A DNA stretch of 64,000 nt from Serpula lacrymans var. lacrymans S7.9 (Eukaryota > Basidiomycota > Agaricomycetes > Boletales > Serpulaceae), in NCBI RefSeq assembly GCF_000218685.1, contig NW_006763294.1, positions 2,464,132 through 2,528,131 of the forward strand, in the 5' to 3' direction. Position 1 is the first letter of the stretch, and every line of letters starts with the position of its first letter. Positions 46,829-58,132 of the stretch are shown here, piece after piece. The notes beneath the pieces were generated by a model that was not told the origin of the DNA, did not search any database, and saw nothing but the letters and a program-made list of their open reading frames with translations. The position numbers and the translations under genes were made by a program.

Positions 46829-48302
46829 ATGTTGAACGAAACCTCTCAGGATGCCCCATCCCCGAGTCCGTCCCGCACGGGAGCAGCTGCCAACGTTCCC
46901 CTTCCCCAGTATGGCTTTGGCCCAGAAGTCTCATTTGATAGTCTTGTGCAGGAGAATCCCTTCTTGTTCCGAGTCTACACCCCAAAACCGCAATCCGTTC
47001 CTCTTCCTAGCACGGACCCGTACTTCGTCGGGCAGAAGTACAACGAGAGCTTTACCCATTTCGCAGAGAGGCTTCCAGAACCTCACGCTCGGCTCTCGGA
47101 ACCTATCGCATCGTCAAGCACCTATGATGACGTTGCCCAGCATATGGACTGGACGAGAAGGCATTCATCCCCATACATCTCCACTTCCTTCAGCTTCATC
47201 TGGGCTATATGGGAGGCCACTCGACGGTATAAGGTCAGCGTGAAACACGATGTTCAGATTGCAGTCATCGATGCCAGGCAGCTCGCTGGTCGAGCAGTCA
47301 CGGCAGTAGAGCTTCTTCGAAAAGGTACACCAAAAGAGTGAGTCTGGATAACGCTCGTCTTTCTAATTGAATTGACCTTGGGTGTTTTGTAGACGACATC
47401 TTGATTACTGGAAATGGTACAGATTCGCTTTAGAATCACAAGACGTTCTCGTCTACGGATCTATCCCAGGAACAGCCGTTCTTGCTTCCGTCCCTCTCCT
47501 TTCCCTTCTCGACAAGTTACCATCATACTTCCGATGCCCGGAACCAGGTTTGAAAGGCTCCTCCCTCGATAGAATATCTTGGGACGCCGCTGAGAAAAAG
47601 CCAAGCTATCGCCAGTTCTGCCAAGATGCATCAGATCAATTCCTTCGTTTATCCAATGAACATCGACTACGCGATGCGACAGGGGGTTCCGTCCGACTCG
47701 CTATGGCCTTTCTAAGGCCATGGTTTCATCAACTTCTTTCGGATGACTTTATCAGCGCTACTTCAAAAGTCTGTAGCCTTTCTTTCATCATAGCACAATG
47801 GCCAGCGCAGTGGTGGTCGCGCGATCATTTGGAGATGTGGGAAGTGATACGATCGTTGGTGGAAGCAGTCGGAGAAGAGGTTCGAGAGAAGAACAAGGGG
47901 GAAGTCGCGACGGAGGTGAGGAGATTACAAGGGGTGGTGTCAGACCTTGAACGGTTAGTGCAGGACTATGAAGCTGCTCAGGGGGATTCGACGTTGGATG
48001 ACAAGGAGTCAACGACATCGACTATTGTTACCCCTGATGAAACGACGAAACCTCCTTTCGACGGTGTGACTCCTGCACTGCCACCTTCATCCACTCCCGC
48101 CGACTCCTCCAGTAAGGACGCATCGCCCGAAATCCCCTTAAAGCCAACTGGTGAATCCAAACAAGGATGGAGCGAACCAATACCAAGGCCACAATCCATA
48201 ACTGAAACAGCAACTTGCATAATTACTGGACTGCTCTTTGGAGCTTTCGTGACGCTATGCATCATCAATTCACAACGACGTACCCTCATTTATGTCACAT
48301 AA
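46829..48302 (+). CDS. Tail-anchored DUF7587-type protein with ADP-ribosyltransferase-like motif layout
   Basis: Fungal protein family of unknown function. The start is MLNETSQDAPSPSPSRTGAA at 46829. The core domain spans about residues 45-240: NPFLFRVYTPKPQSVPLPST, YDDVAQHMDWTRRHSSPYIS, TSFSFIWAIWEATRRYKVS, VQIAVIDARQLAGRAVTAVE, then one intron (from 47340, joining PKE to RHLDYWKWYRF), and ALESQDVLVYGSIPGTAVLA. An Arg in an early strand, an S-T-S strand and a late E-x-Q before a G-S-I-P turn match the order of the R-S-E class of ADP-ribosyltransferases, although the usual second Glu is not conserved as such. A helical middle (EVATEVRRLQGVVSDLERLV) and a Ser/Pro/Thr linker lead to a C-terminal hydrophobic helix (CIITGLLFGAFVTLCII), suggesting a tail anchor with the domain in the cytosol. 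Two exons. Activity is inference only. Confidence 0.72.
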
Positions 48303-48490
48303 CCATTTCCACTACACGCTTCACTGGCTGATGCTGCGTATACGATTTTCACGAACCAGAGATGGAAAGATTGGCAAGCAGTAATCCAACATATGTATTT
48401 TTACAGCAGTATAACCATATTCATAATTTATAGATACCCGATCCAAATACATGTACAATACCGATGTCCCAGCTATGTCTGAATGCAGAT

Positions 48491-49366
48491 TCAAAGTTTT
48501 ATAGCATATAAGAAGCCATCGTATCCCTTCTCCCCGACTGTTCCAATAGTGGTTGCATCTACTTCTGTATCATCTTTAATACCCTTCAGTAGCGTTCGAA
48601 CTCCTTCTACTCGATCATCTAAGTATGTTGGGTCCGCGACCCGACCATAACGCACAACATTATCAACTATCTAAACATCGCAAAACATGTTAACAATCAC
48701 AGAAGCCACCATCACTCATTACAAAAAGATAAATGGCTTACGATGACACCGCCCTTCTTAACGAGGCGTTTAGATTCCTGAAAATAGGTGAAGTTATTTT
48801 GCTTATCGGCGTCTATGAATGCCAGGTCAAAAGACTCTGCAGGCCCCAGCTCCTTTATCGTTTCAGGGGCATTCCCAACGATTAATTTCACTTTGGAAGC
48901 AAGACCGGCATTCTCAATGTTACCACGCGCTACCTGGCGCATATATGTATATTAGGGGTGTTCTGACCAGTATAGGTTGTATAAAGGGTACTATGCACCT
49001 GTGCGTGCTTCTCAGACACCTCCAGAGTAATGAGTTCCCCGTCATCTGAAAGTCCTTGAGCAAGCCATATTGTGGAGTATCTGTGTATGGGGGCACCATG
49101 AAACACAGTTCGAGTCGAGTGATATTGGCCGCTTACCCTCCGAGGGTCCCCACTTCCAGGATTTTCCTGGCTCTGAGTGACTGAACAAGGAGCTTCAAGA
49201 ACTTTCCCTGAGCGGATGTTACGGCGATATCCGGTAAACCGTTCTCCGAGCTAGTCTGAAGAGCGCTGTCCAGGGCCTCATCTTTGCGGATTAGAAAAGA
49301 GTTGTGGTATTCATCGGACTGAGCCCAGTCTTCGAGTTTGGTGGCACGGAATTGCTGGACACTCAT
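48491..49366 (-). CDS. SAM-dependent O-methyltransferase (caffeoyl-CoA/catechol type)
   Basis: Class I, cation-dependent small-molecule O-methyltransferase (PF01596). The start is MSVQQFRATKLEDWAQSDEY at 49366. The SAM-binding motif I is KILEVGTLGG with YSTIWLAQGLSDDGELITLE after an intron; motif EVSEKHAQ, then VARGNIENAGLASKVKLIVG. The metal and catalytic region is FDLAFIDADKQNNFTYFQES and IVDNVVRYGRVADPTYLDDR. The end EKGYDGFLYAIKL is typical, TGA at 48491. Length about 230 residues fits the family. About four introns. It is convergent with the DUF7587 gene (188 bases between stops). The acceptor is probably a catechol-like compound or a secondary metabolite; nothing nearby fixes it. Confidence 0.9.
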
Positions 49367-50100
49367 TGTACTCTCAAGGGGAGTTATCGTCAGGTTGGAA
49401 GATTAGACAGGACAATGCCTATATTTATATTTCCTGAGTCATTCCTCGCGAGCAAAAACATGGGCGTAGCCTGAGAGCGAATTAGCGGAACAAAAATTGA
49501 CCGCGTCTGATGACGACAAAACGCGTCAGACTCAGGTTATATCTACAGTGAATTCATTGCAGGATTATATACTCACCTTCAATGTTCAAGCGAGCCAGAA
49601 CTTCATGTTCAAGTCAACTTCAAGTTGCAAAGTAAGGTGGTAGCGAACCTTATTCGGGTTCAACAGCATCTGCATCGCCACCATCGATAACGAACCTCGT
49701 CATTTCACCATCACATTCTCTCTCGACAATTTCACTGTTTGTCTTTCATCCACAAGAATGCCTTTCGAACAAAACGTTACTTATGGCATAAATACAACTA
49801 ACGCCTCAATACTACTCATGTCCAAGCTTGTTTCGGCTTTAGACACGACGTAATCCTCGCAAAGTTGAATCCAGTCTTTTTAGAGTCCCTGCTACATACA
49901 TCCTTGTATGAAAAAGCATGAGGGAGGATGTTATTAGAAATTAGCTTAACGGCCCCAAGGCAGAGAAGAACGTATCCTAGATCAAGGATGATCCTGACAC
50001 CGGAACATTCGTAGTCATGTCTGCTTTGGTCTCACAGGTTAGAGCTGAATGTTGACTCGGTGGCGGTTCATTCTCCTGTTGCAGAGATCACACCGTGTTC
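49367..50100. other. Intergenic upstream of the O-methyltransferase
   Basis: Promoter of the methyltransferase and unassigned sequence leading to the NACHT relic. Further relic sequence may be present, but I cannot read it. Confidence 0.5.
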
Positions 50101-50960
50101 AGTGAGCCGCCGCTATGTGGTGTTCCATCGAACAATGTAACAGGTACCCCATTGTCATTGTAGATGCTTCAGACGAGTGTGTGAATGACCCACATAATGC
50201 ACAGCGCGCCGTTTTGCTTGACACCATGTCACAGTGGTCTTCCCTCCCCAAGGACGTCAAGCTACTTGTGACCAGCAGAGATGAGCGTGTACCTAGGTCT
50301 TTCTCTGACATGTACAAACATATTGTTCTGCCGACTGGCGGCGAAGTGACGCCTGATGAAAAGATGTGCCTATGTTCTTTGAGAGCCATTTCAGGGGAGA
50401 ACGAGAGCGATATCCTTCGCTGCCAATTTATTGGCTAGGACGTTCGGCCATGGACCAATTGGCAGATCGCGCAGCGGGTTTTTTCATATGGGCTCAAACT
50501 GTTATATTGAGCAAAGCCCGCTCAGAGAGCGATTGAACTTTATACTGTCTGGTACTATGAACGGGCATGGAGGTGTATATCAGCTTTACAGTCACATCAC
50601 CACTCGTTCTTCGGATATGATTCAAAAGAGCGAGGCCGCTCTGACGGTGTCACAAACGCTGCTGGGAGAAATAGTTTATGCACTGGGGGATGTAATAAAC
50701 TAACGTGAGAAAAGGTCGATAGCACGTGCGGCATACAAAGTTCCTACCTCCGCGACTTCTCAAACATCACAAGCGAGCTGGACGAAATCCGACTTGGAAC
50801 AATGAGAAAGCAGGTGGCCAGACATCATATATGCATCATAGCTGGCAAACGAAGATGTGCTTTTCATGTCAGATGGAGTGGAAGTGTTGGAAAGCCTGGA
50901 TCTATACTATAGGTCAGAAGAATGCAACTTACGGTAAAGATCGAAGACAAAGATAGACTG
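50101..50960 (+). pseudogene. Frameshifted relic of a NACHT-domain (NLR-like) protein
   Basis: Basidiomycete NACHT NTPases are NLR-like proteins thought to act in self/non-self recognition. The piece 50115-50440 reads PIVIVDASDECVNDPHNAQR (Walker B), LDTMSQWSSLPKDVKLLVTS (sensor) and MYKHIVLPTGGEVTPDEKM. After this the conserved text jumps frame: AMDQLADRAAGFFIWAQTVI lies in one frame (about 50449-50508) and RERLNFILSGTMNGHGGVYQ in another (about 50525-50590), with stops between. No P-loop and no N- or C-terminal domain is visible. The frame changes cannot be explained by introns with normal borders, so this is a dead fragment rather than a gene. Confidence 0.75.
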
Positions 50961-50995
50961 CAGATGCCGTACTACTACCATCTGCAGTCTATCTT
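50950..50995. repeat. Perfect 17-bp inverted repeat with 12-base loop
   Basis: The left arm AAGATAGACTGCAGATG (50950-50966) and the right arm (50979-50995) are exact reverse complements, separated by CCGTACTACTAC. The arms include CTGCAG. It lies just after the NACHT relic and about 210 bases before the carboxypeptidase gene. Confidence 0.95.
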
Positions 50996-51207
50996 AGTAT
51001 GTCACCTGTTAAGATGGAGTGCGTTCGCTTACCAATAGAACCATCAAGCAAGCCCTGACCTCCGAGTCTCTTACTTACTTATCGGGCTAGTTTCCATGAT
51101 GGTTGGTCGTAATCATTCCCAGGGAAACCGGAATTCCTATAAGTACGCTGCATCTTTTGGACTGAAAGCTTACACGTACTCTATTGCGCGACATTCATTG
51201 ATCTATC

Positions 51208-53399
51208 ATGGTTCTGCGCTCAGTCCTTGCAGGTCTCGCCGTCCTTGCAGGTAGTTCTGCCACGAGAGCGTTCCTCACCGACTCCCGCTCTCCGCACATC
51301 GAAGTCCGTTCGCAGATTTACAATGACACTGGACTTCGGTACGTAAAGAATTCCGGGATTTGTGAGACAACGCCAGGCGTAGAACAACTGTCAGGATACA
51401 TTGATGTTGGCACCAACATGTCCATGGTATATCATAACAGTTACAGTCTGCGTCCATAACTCACGTCCAAATACAGTGGTTCTGGTTCTTTGAGGCGCGC
51501 AATTCACCCGAAACTGCACCTTTCACATTATGGTACGATGCGAATGGATGGCTCGGCGCGTGATATACTGATTTCGGACGTGATTTGAACTCTCTAGGCT
51601 CAATGGTGGTCCTGGTTGCTCCTCTATGATCGGCCTCTTCCAAGGTAATGGTTATGGAGTCAAATCATGAACGCGTGCAATGACTATGGTAATACAGAAA
51701 ATGGGCCTTGTCACGTTACCCCCGACGGGAATGCAACGTTCCTGAACCCGTACAGGTAATTATTACATTACCTCAGGCCAAGTCAGTTACTGAACGAAAT
51801 ATCAAAGTTGGAATAATGTTAGCAATAGTGCGTTTTATTTGTTCAACAGCCTGCTTAAAAAACTGACCTGCCTTCACAGTCATCTATATTGACCAGCCTA
51901 TTGGAACGGGATTCTCTTATGGAACAGACACGGCGAACAGTACCGAGTCAGCTGCACCGTTCGTCTGGACTGCATTCCAAGTACTTTTTGAGAGCAAACA
52001 GTTCTCCAAATACTCGAGCCGAGAGTAAGGAAACGTTATTGCGTCGCGGGATTCTACTGATAATGGTCATTTATCAGGTTCATCTTTGCCACAGAAAGTT
52101 ATGGTGGCCATTACGGACCAAGTTTTGTCACGTATTTTGAGCAGCAAACCGACCTAATCACGCAGGGCGCTCTGCAAGGTGAACCCATTGTCGTCAGTGC
52201 GCTGATGATCAACAAGTGAGTATATGATATAGTATGATATGAGCTGTTGTCTTATGTTTTGTGTCCTTACAGTGGATGGTATGATCCGCTCATTCAGAAT
52301 AAAGCTTATGTCGACTTTGCGACATATGCACCCGGTTATGGCCAACTGCAGAACGATACTGTCCTTCAACAAATCAATGAAGCTTATTATGGTCCTGATG
52401 GATGCATGGTTCAAGAGCAAGGTTGCTATGCTGCTGGAAATTCGACAGAATCAAACAAGATCTGTCTTACTTGTGACAATTACTGCGTCAGGAACACTTT
52501 TATTTTGTTCGGCATTGCATGTCGCTGATATTCCATCCAGAATGACAACGTCCTTACACCAACGATAGGTAATTATGACCCATATGACCTCAGACAAAAT
52601 TCGTCCGCCCTTTTCCCACCTGAATATTACGTGAATTATCTTCACAAGACAGATGTCATGGATAAGATTGGCGCTGAGACCACGTATTACGAGTGTCCAG
52701 ATCCGCCCTACTTGTTGTTTGAGAAGACGGGAGATGTGCGTCGTACTTGTTATGCAGTCTTTATTCAAGCTGATTTCTTTTTTTAGGATGCCAGGACTTG
52801 GTTGCCTCAACTTTCTGCTTTAGCCAATTCAGGCCTGAAGATTTTGGTTTGGGTAAGTGTAAATACTACATCTAAAATTTCTTTTCTAATGTCATTGTAT
52901 CATTCACAGGCCGGCGACGCAGATATCATGTGAGAGTCATAATTCTATCAATTTTGATTTTCTGCTGTTGCTGATAACTTGATCCTTCAAGCTGCAATTG
53001 GTTAGGTGTAAGTTCATGTAGTCCTATGACCGTAATCTACAGCTCATCGCAAATCCTCATAGTGTCACGCTGTAGCCCTCGCCATGGACTGGTATGGTAA
53101 CGAGACCCTTCATAAGACACCCTTTACAAATATGACCCTCGATGGCTCACCAGTAGCAGCTATCCAGAACGTGGACAACTTCACATTTGCGTAAGTGTCC
53201 GTAACTTACTGTGAGAATACGATCTAATCAGCTGATCTTGTAGGCGAGTCTATGGGGCTGGCCACGAAGTAGTGAGTGATACGTTTTCTTTTTGAAGACT
53301 ACAGTTCACTAAGGTCTATAACAGGCTGCTTTTCAACCTGCTGCTGCTCTGGCAATTTTCACCCAAGTTATTAACAAGGAGCCTTTACACTCTGTGTAG
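51208..53399 (+). CDS. Secreted serine carboxypeptidase, family S10
   Basis: Acid carboxypeptidase that trims C-terminal residues from peptides in the vacuole or outside the cell. The start is ATG at 51208 with signal peptide MVLRSVLAGLAVLAGSSATR. Family blocks are [59 protein letters not shown] (oxyanion hole), IYIDQPIGTGFSYGT, FIFATESYGGHYGPSF (nucleophile Ser), then GPDGCMVQEQGC and CLTCDNYC (disulphide region), LKILVWAGDADIICNWLG (catalytic Asp) and ARVYGAGHEVAAFQPAAALA (catalytic His). Stop TAG at 53397. The nucleophile elbow is T-E-S-Y-G-G rather than G-E-S-Y-G-G. At least ten introns, with a 16-base microexon at 52992-53007. Many N-x-S/T sites suggest glycosylation. Confidence 0.92.
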
Positions 53400-53509
53400 A
53401 TAAAAGCGTCCTTGATGTTTAAAATTTAATGTTGATTAAGGAATCATTCATTCGGTGTGTGATTTGGCTAATGCAGAACACTTCGTAAGTGAGGAGACAA
53501 GAAATCATT

Positions 53510-53520
53510 GTCACGTGAAC
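53510..53520 (+). promoter_or_regulatory. CACGTG (E-box) site upstream of MCU
   Basis: GTCACGTGAAC, 95 bases before the MCU ATG, is identical to the site before VPS26 at 27345. Probably bound by a Cbf1-like bHLH factor, by analogy with other fungi. Confidence 0.45.
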
Positions 53521-53614
53521 TCTTCACGCGTCATGGTACTCCACCGCATTTCATCTTACCACTGGTACTAGCTTGACACTTGAAGCAAGGGACAACGCTC
53601 GCGTCTTGTTTTCC

Positions 53615-54913
53615 ATGGGCCTCTTGTTCCATGCTTTTCGCGTTGGACCCTGGACTGGTAAATGTGTAGTGCGTTCTAGTGTCGTGCTGCAGTCTTTTAG
53701 GCGTAGCAGTGCACAGTGTCGACGTCTCTCGAGCGTACGGGAAATAGACAATACCAATGTCGCTCATTCAAAGTTCATTGCAGAGGCTAAACCAGGGTCT
53801 AGCTGGAACAAAGGCACTGCGGATATGTGCAAAAGTGGGGATATTTCGGAAGATGACGACTTTCACAGCATAAAAGAGGGAAAAGGTATGCAATTGCGCT
53901 TCTACATGATATATAACTTGGAACATCTAGTGCCTTTTCTAGGAAAGTTATCCCCTACGTCTTCTCACCTTTTCAAATTCATCCTTCCCCTTGGCCAATT
54001 CGACAAACATCCGGCATCGACTAACAAGCACGGAGACACCAAGCCCCCACCTCCCATGGTAATACTGCTGCATCCTTCCCAACCTCTTTCTCACGTCAGT
54101 AGACTGATTCAAGGCTCGCTGGCGCCCGGATATACCAATATCTCTTTCCGTAGCATGACTCTAAATGGTCAGACTTTTCAGTGGTCAGATTCTACCGATG
54201 TTGGCGATTTCATTAGGGATGCTGCACGTGTAGCAGAGTTCTCTATTCATATTATTCCAGAACCCTCTAGTGGGAAGGAGGAGACAATTATTAGCGTGGA
54301 AGTCCCGACGTTCGCTGACAGGACACGATACCTACGCCATAGGCTTGACATGATCAACAGAGAGCTGAGTCAAATGGAAGGTATCAAGCGAGAATGCGAT
54401 AGAGAAGCACAAAGAGGTGTAAGGCGTATGGCGGTTAGTGGGTTCGGAATGCTCCTTGTGTACTGGGGTGCTGTTGCGCGCCTCACGTTTTGGGATTATG
54501 GATGGTGCGGTGGGCTTCTTGATACTTTGACTGCATACTGATCTACTATACTTCTCTAGGGACGTTATGGAACCCATAACCTACTTATCTGGCCTATCGA
54601 CTGTGGTATGCGGCTATCTGTGGTAAGTCTTTTTAACTAACTGGCAGCTAGTTTACCTCAACTTAGACTCATATGTATCAGGTTCTTATATCAGGGCCGA
54701 GAGGTTTCTTATTCCTCCGTACTGGACTGTTCAATTTCTTCTAGACGCGAAGCACTGTACAAGTCTCAAGGGCTTGACATTGACAGATGGTTAGATCTCG
54801 CCAGTGACGGTAAGAGCCTCCGCCGCGAAATCCGGAAGATTGCAGAAGACTATGATGAGGGAAATCAAAGGAAAGTGGAGGATGAGGAAGAAATAGAGTC
54901 AAGAAAGGACTAG
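53615..54913 (+). CDS. MCU: Mitochondrial calcium uniporter (MCU) pore subunit
   Basis: Inner-membrane Ca2+ channel. The start is MGLLFHAFRVGPWTGKCVVR at 53615; the Arg/Ser-rich N-terminus (FRRSSAQCRRLSSVR) fits a mitochondrial presequence. The matrix N-terminal domain includes SSHLFKFILPLGQFDKH and VILLHPSQPLSHVSRLIQ. Coiled coil 1 is RYLRHRLDMINRELSQMEGI. The first helix is VSGFGMLLVYWGAVARLTFW, then the selectivity filter W-D-V-M-E-P (the W codon is split by an intron, 54518-54561 region) and the second helix ITYLSGLSTVVCGYLWFLYQ with GREVSYSSVLD. It ends in a charged matrix helix, TAG at 54911. An intron at 53886-53942 (57 bases) is in frame and stop-free. No MICU or EMRE gene is seen nearby. 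Confidence 0.92.
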
Positions 54914-55024
54914 TCGTGAGGATATCAGACTAAAACGATTCACAAAATGGAACACAAACATTACCCGGAGGTTAATATGTATATTTTTACACTCATAAAT
55001 CGCGTAGTATGCAAGGTTCGTCAT

Positions 55025-57121
55025 CTACATCTTGAATGTTTGTACGGGACCGATGAAATGATGTCTTCCCCAGAAGACCCAGCCAAGAGCGACAATGAGC
55101 AGAAGACCTCCTACGGCAACGACGGCATAGTTCATGTTTAATGAATTCACGGGGTAAGCGGTAGGGAGGACGAATAATACGCAAATAAATGCGCTGAACT
55201 ACAAGATCACTTGATTAGTGTGATGTCACGCTGACTTCAGAACAGGAGCAAACCAAAAAGCTCGCAAAATTGATGGGCCAAGACCATTGGCGCAAGTGGA
55301 ATGGCCCACGCTCCGTCAGTCTATAAGACAATAAAGCTCAGTCAACAGGCTAATAAATCAACCAATCCTTACGCTTGGGGCCAGAAAACACGGATGATGA
55401 TGGGCTGCAAATAGCTGAGCAGGACTGCGATCGCAGCCGATGATAAGATAGCGTCAAACTGTGGCAAAGATGAGTATTCTGAAGACTACGTGTGAAACTG
55501 CAATAGAGCTCACAGCAACGGCTGATCCAATATAGGCACATGAAATGATACATCCAACCACGACAGAGGCCCAAACACCCCAGTAGGGTGCTTGATATTT
55601 ATTTAGTGCCATGAAATAGCCCTTTGCGGGCAATGCATTATCTCTTGCCAGCGCATAAAATAGTCTCGAGCTCGCTGTAAAAGCTGTGACTGACGCCATG
55701 AACTGTGCTAATACGATCACAGTCAGGCACATCAGAGTCAGCTTCTGGCCCACCGCATCATAGTACAGCTGAGCTATTGGGATGGCGTAGGTCGTCGCTT
55801 GTACGCTCGTAATACTCTGCACTGAGAATAGGAGAGCAAGCATGTATGCGAGGCCTATTATCCATGAGCCAACTATGCTCCCAACCACTGCAATTGGGGC
55901 CAGGATTTCAGCACGTTGAGCTTCTTCGGCAACTTGAGCAGCCGTTTCACAGCCTTCAAGTGTATAAACCGCCTACGGTAGTGTAAAGAGTGGTTGAAAA
56001 GCAGTGACAAATGAACAAACCTGAAGGAATCCCAACAGAACTACAAAACCCTTTGAACCCCAGCCCGTGAAACTAAAATCGCGTCAGAAAGACGTTAGCC
56101 ACGCAATGATATCACTAACTTTTCAAAATCCGTAAACACAAAAGTAGCAGAATTCTATTAAACGGAACGGTAAACCAAAAGCAAATCCAATACCTTATTA
56201 ATGCAAACTTACCTTCTCTGGGGCCTTGACTAAGAGCGTTACAACTAGAACAAATGTTCCGGCTAGCGTCCACCAGACGTTAAAAGTACTCATCCTTCCG
56301 ATAGCCTTGGTTCCCACAGTGTTGATAAGACCAGATGCAATGTTGACTCCCCACGCAATGGCAGCAATCTCCACTCTTGTCAGTGTACGGTTTTGTCCCA
56401 CTTCAGCGAGAGAAGCGAGGTATAGTGCGACACTAGAAAAACAAGTGAGTACTATATTTGGCGATTGAGGAGTGATGATTATTCGGCCATAACGAAGGTT
56501 ACCTCAAATTTCCAGATGTACCTGTGAAGACCATAGCAATAGAATATATCCAACCGGTACAGACTGAACTTTTGTGAGCAACTTTTAGGATTAAATATGG
56601 GAACAGAAAAACTTACAGCCGAGGATTGGAGAATCTGGCTTCATTTTGCAAACCCAGAAGTAAAGGCCACCCATGGTTGGACTGATCACGTCCGAGTTAG
56701 ATAGAGGTAGTAGGACCAACATTATGTCTTACTACGCGCTACAAATCTCAGCAAGACTCAAAGCGATGAACAACATGAAGAGGCTGCATATCTACTCGGA
56801 AAAACACGTCTATGAAGTGAAGTTGACGACTAAGGAAACACATACGTTCCATCCCCAGAAGAGCCCCAGTGGTCCTCCTGAGAACAAACCCGTCTGATAC
56901 GCACTACTCATTCCAGTGAGGATACCAATTGCGCAGAAAGATACGCCCAGCACACCAAACAAAGACATTTCACGTCGAAATTCGGGTTTATAACCTAGAT
57001 CCAGAAGGCGCTGGTCGGATGTTTCTGGGCCTTGCTCGCTGTTGTTAAGCAATTGTAGCTGAACGGCATCCTTTTCTCCAGGTTCGGAAGACTCTGGGAT
57101 GAGCTGCCTCGACGTTGACAT
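55025..57121 (-). CDS. APC-superfamily amino acid/GABA/choline permease
   Basis: Plasma-membrane 12-helix transporter of the fungal amino-acid/choline family (Uga4/Hnm1 type). The start is MSTSRQLIPESSEPGEKDAV at 57121. The signature is LGYKPEFRREMSLFGVLGVS then GILTGMSSAYQTGLFSGGPL; next exons YFWVCKLKPDSPILGFLTGW, GTKAIGRMSTFNVWWTLAGT, FVVLLGFLQAVYTLEGCETA, ILAPIAVVGSIVGSWIIGLA, LFSVQSITSVQATTYAIPIA, ASSRLFYALARDNALPAKGY and YWGVWASVVVGCIISCAYIG. The last helices end AVVAVGGLLLIVALGWVFWG and RHHFIGPVQTFKM, TAG at 55025. About nine introns. The substrate cannot be assigned from these motifs. The 3' end is 111 bases from the end of the convergent MCU gene. Confidence 0.9.
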
Positions 57122-58132
57122 CTTGCAAGGACGCGTGAGGACAGTCTGTCAGATAGTGGTAAGAAAATAAGATTTAATTAGAGGGATATGTAGGTCCCTT
57201 GGCAGGTCCAATTTAACCGATAAGCTGGAAGTTCCAAACATCATCACATTTGATCAGATCCATGTGGTCTTTGGGGAAAAGAAAAGTGGTACACCGGCCC
57301 CCGGAGGCGGGGTTTCAAATCGATCCTTTTAATTTCTAGCAAAGAGTAGGCCCAGAGTTTGACTAACAAGACATCTTTGTGGTGGGAAACAATAGAGAGC
57401 TAGCGCTCTTGCCTCGACTCGAATCTGGACTTGGAGGGCTATCATGATATCCTGAAATGCCACCATTGCACGAGTAGTTGTTATTCGACCATCTCTACCT
57501 TTCTTCGTCGAGAGAATCGTTCGGGACTCCAAATGCGTGAAAATTTGTTCGTGAAAATACAATGGTGGACTATCAGATTCACTGCAAAGTGGATGTCATC
57601 TCTGGAGGGCAGAGATTGTAACAGCTACTTCGTCGAGTCCCTTCTGCATGTACAAGGCTCACTCCCAGTTTCTTGAAGGTTTCAGACCACTTTGTAGCAG
57701 AGGCATCATAATTCAACAGAAGAGGCCAACGAGTGGTGTAAAAATTTCGCTCCCTCTCCCTGAAGCTCCCACTGGCAGTAGTACAATCACAGTGGAGGTG
57801 TGGTTCGCGGAGTTGCAATCAATTGCAGATTTTTCTACAGTTTAGCTCAAGTTTATCTAGTAAACCACCATCTTGAATATCGTTCAGATCACTTGCACAT
57901 ATACAAGTGAGTAACGATAACAGCCAACCGACTATGGCCGTGCCCTCCCTATGGCTGACCAACATATACTTAAGTACAGTAGGTCACATTATCAATTGCA
58001 TCACGGTATCTTCTAATGGCGTTATTAATACATTCTTCCCTACGTCAGTCCGTGCGAGCAGAACCAGGAGCTTTATCTTCATAGAGTTCACATAAGGTAA
58101 CATGGAGTCTTCTTGCACTACTCAACCTCAAC
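57122..58132. other. Intergenic between permease and oxygenase starts
   Basis: A 1-kb divergent region. Open frames at 57329-57845 have no signature. A plus-strand ATG at 58102 opens a 32-codon frame overlapping the oxygenase start in another phase. Confidence 0.55.

Noticed and set aside
57290..57345. GGTTTCAAATCGATCC, loosely like a tRNA B box
   Set aside because: No matching A box, acceptor stem or cloverleaf could be formed around it.
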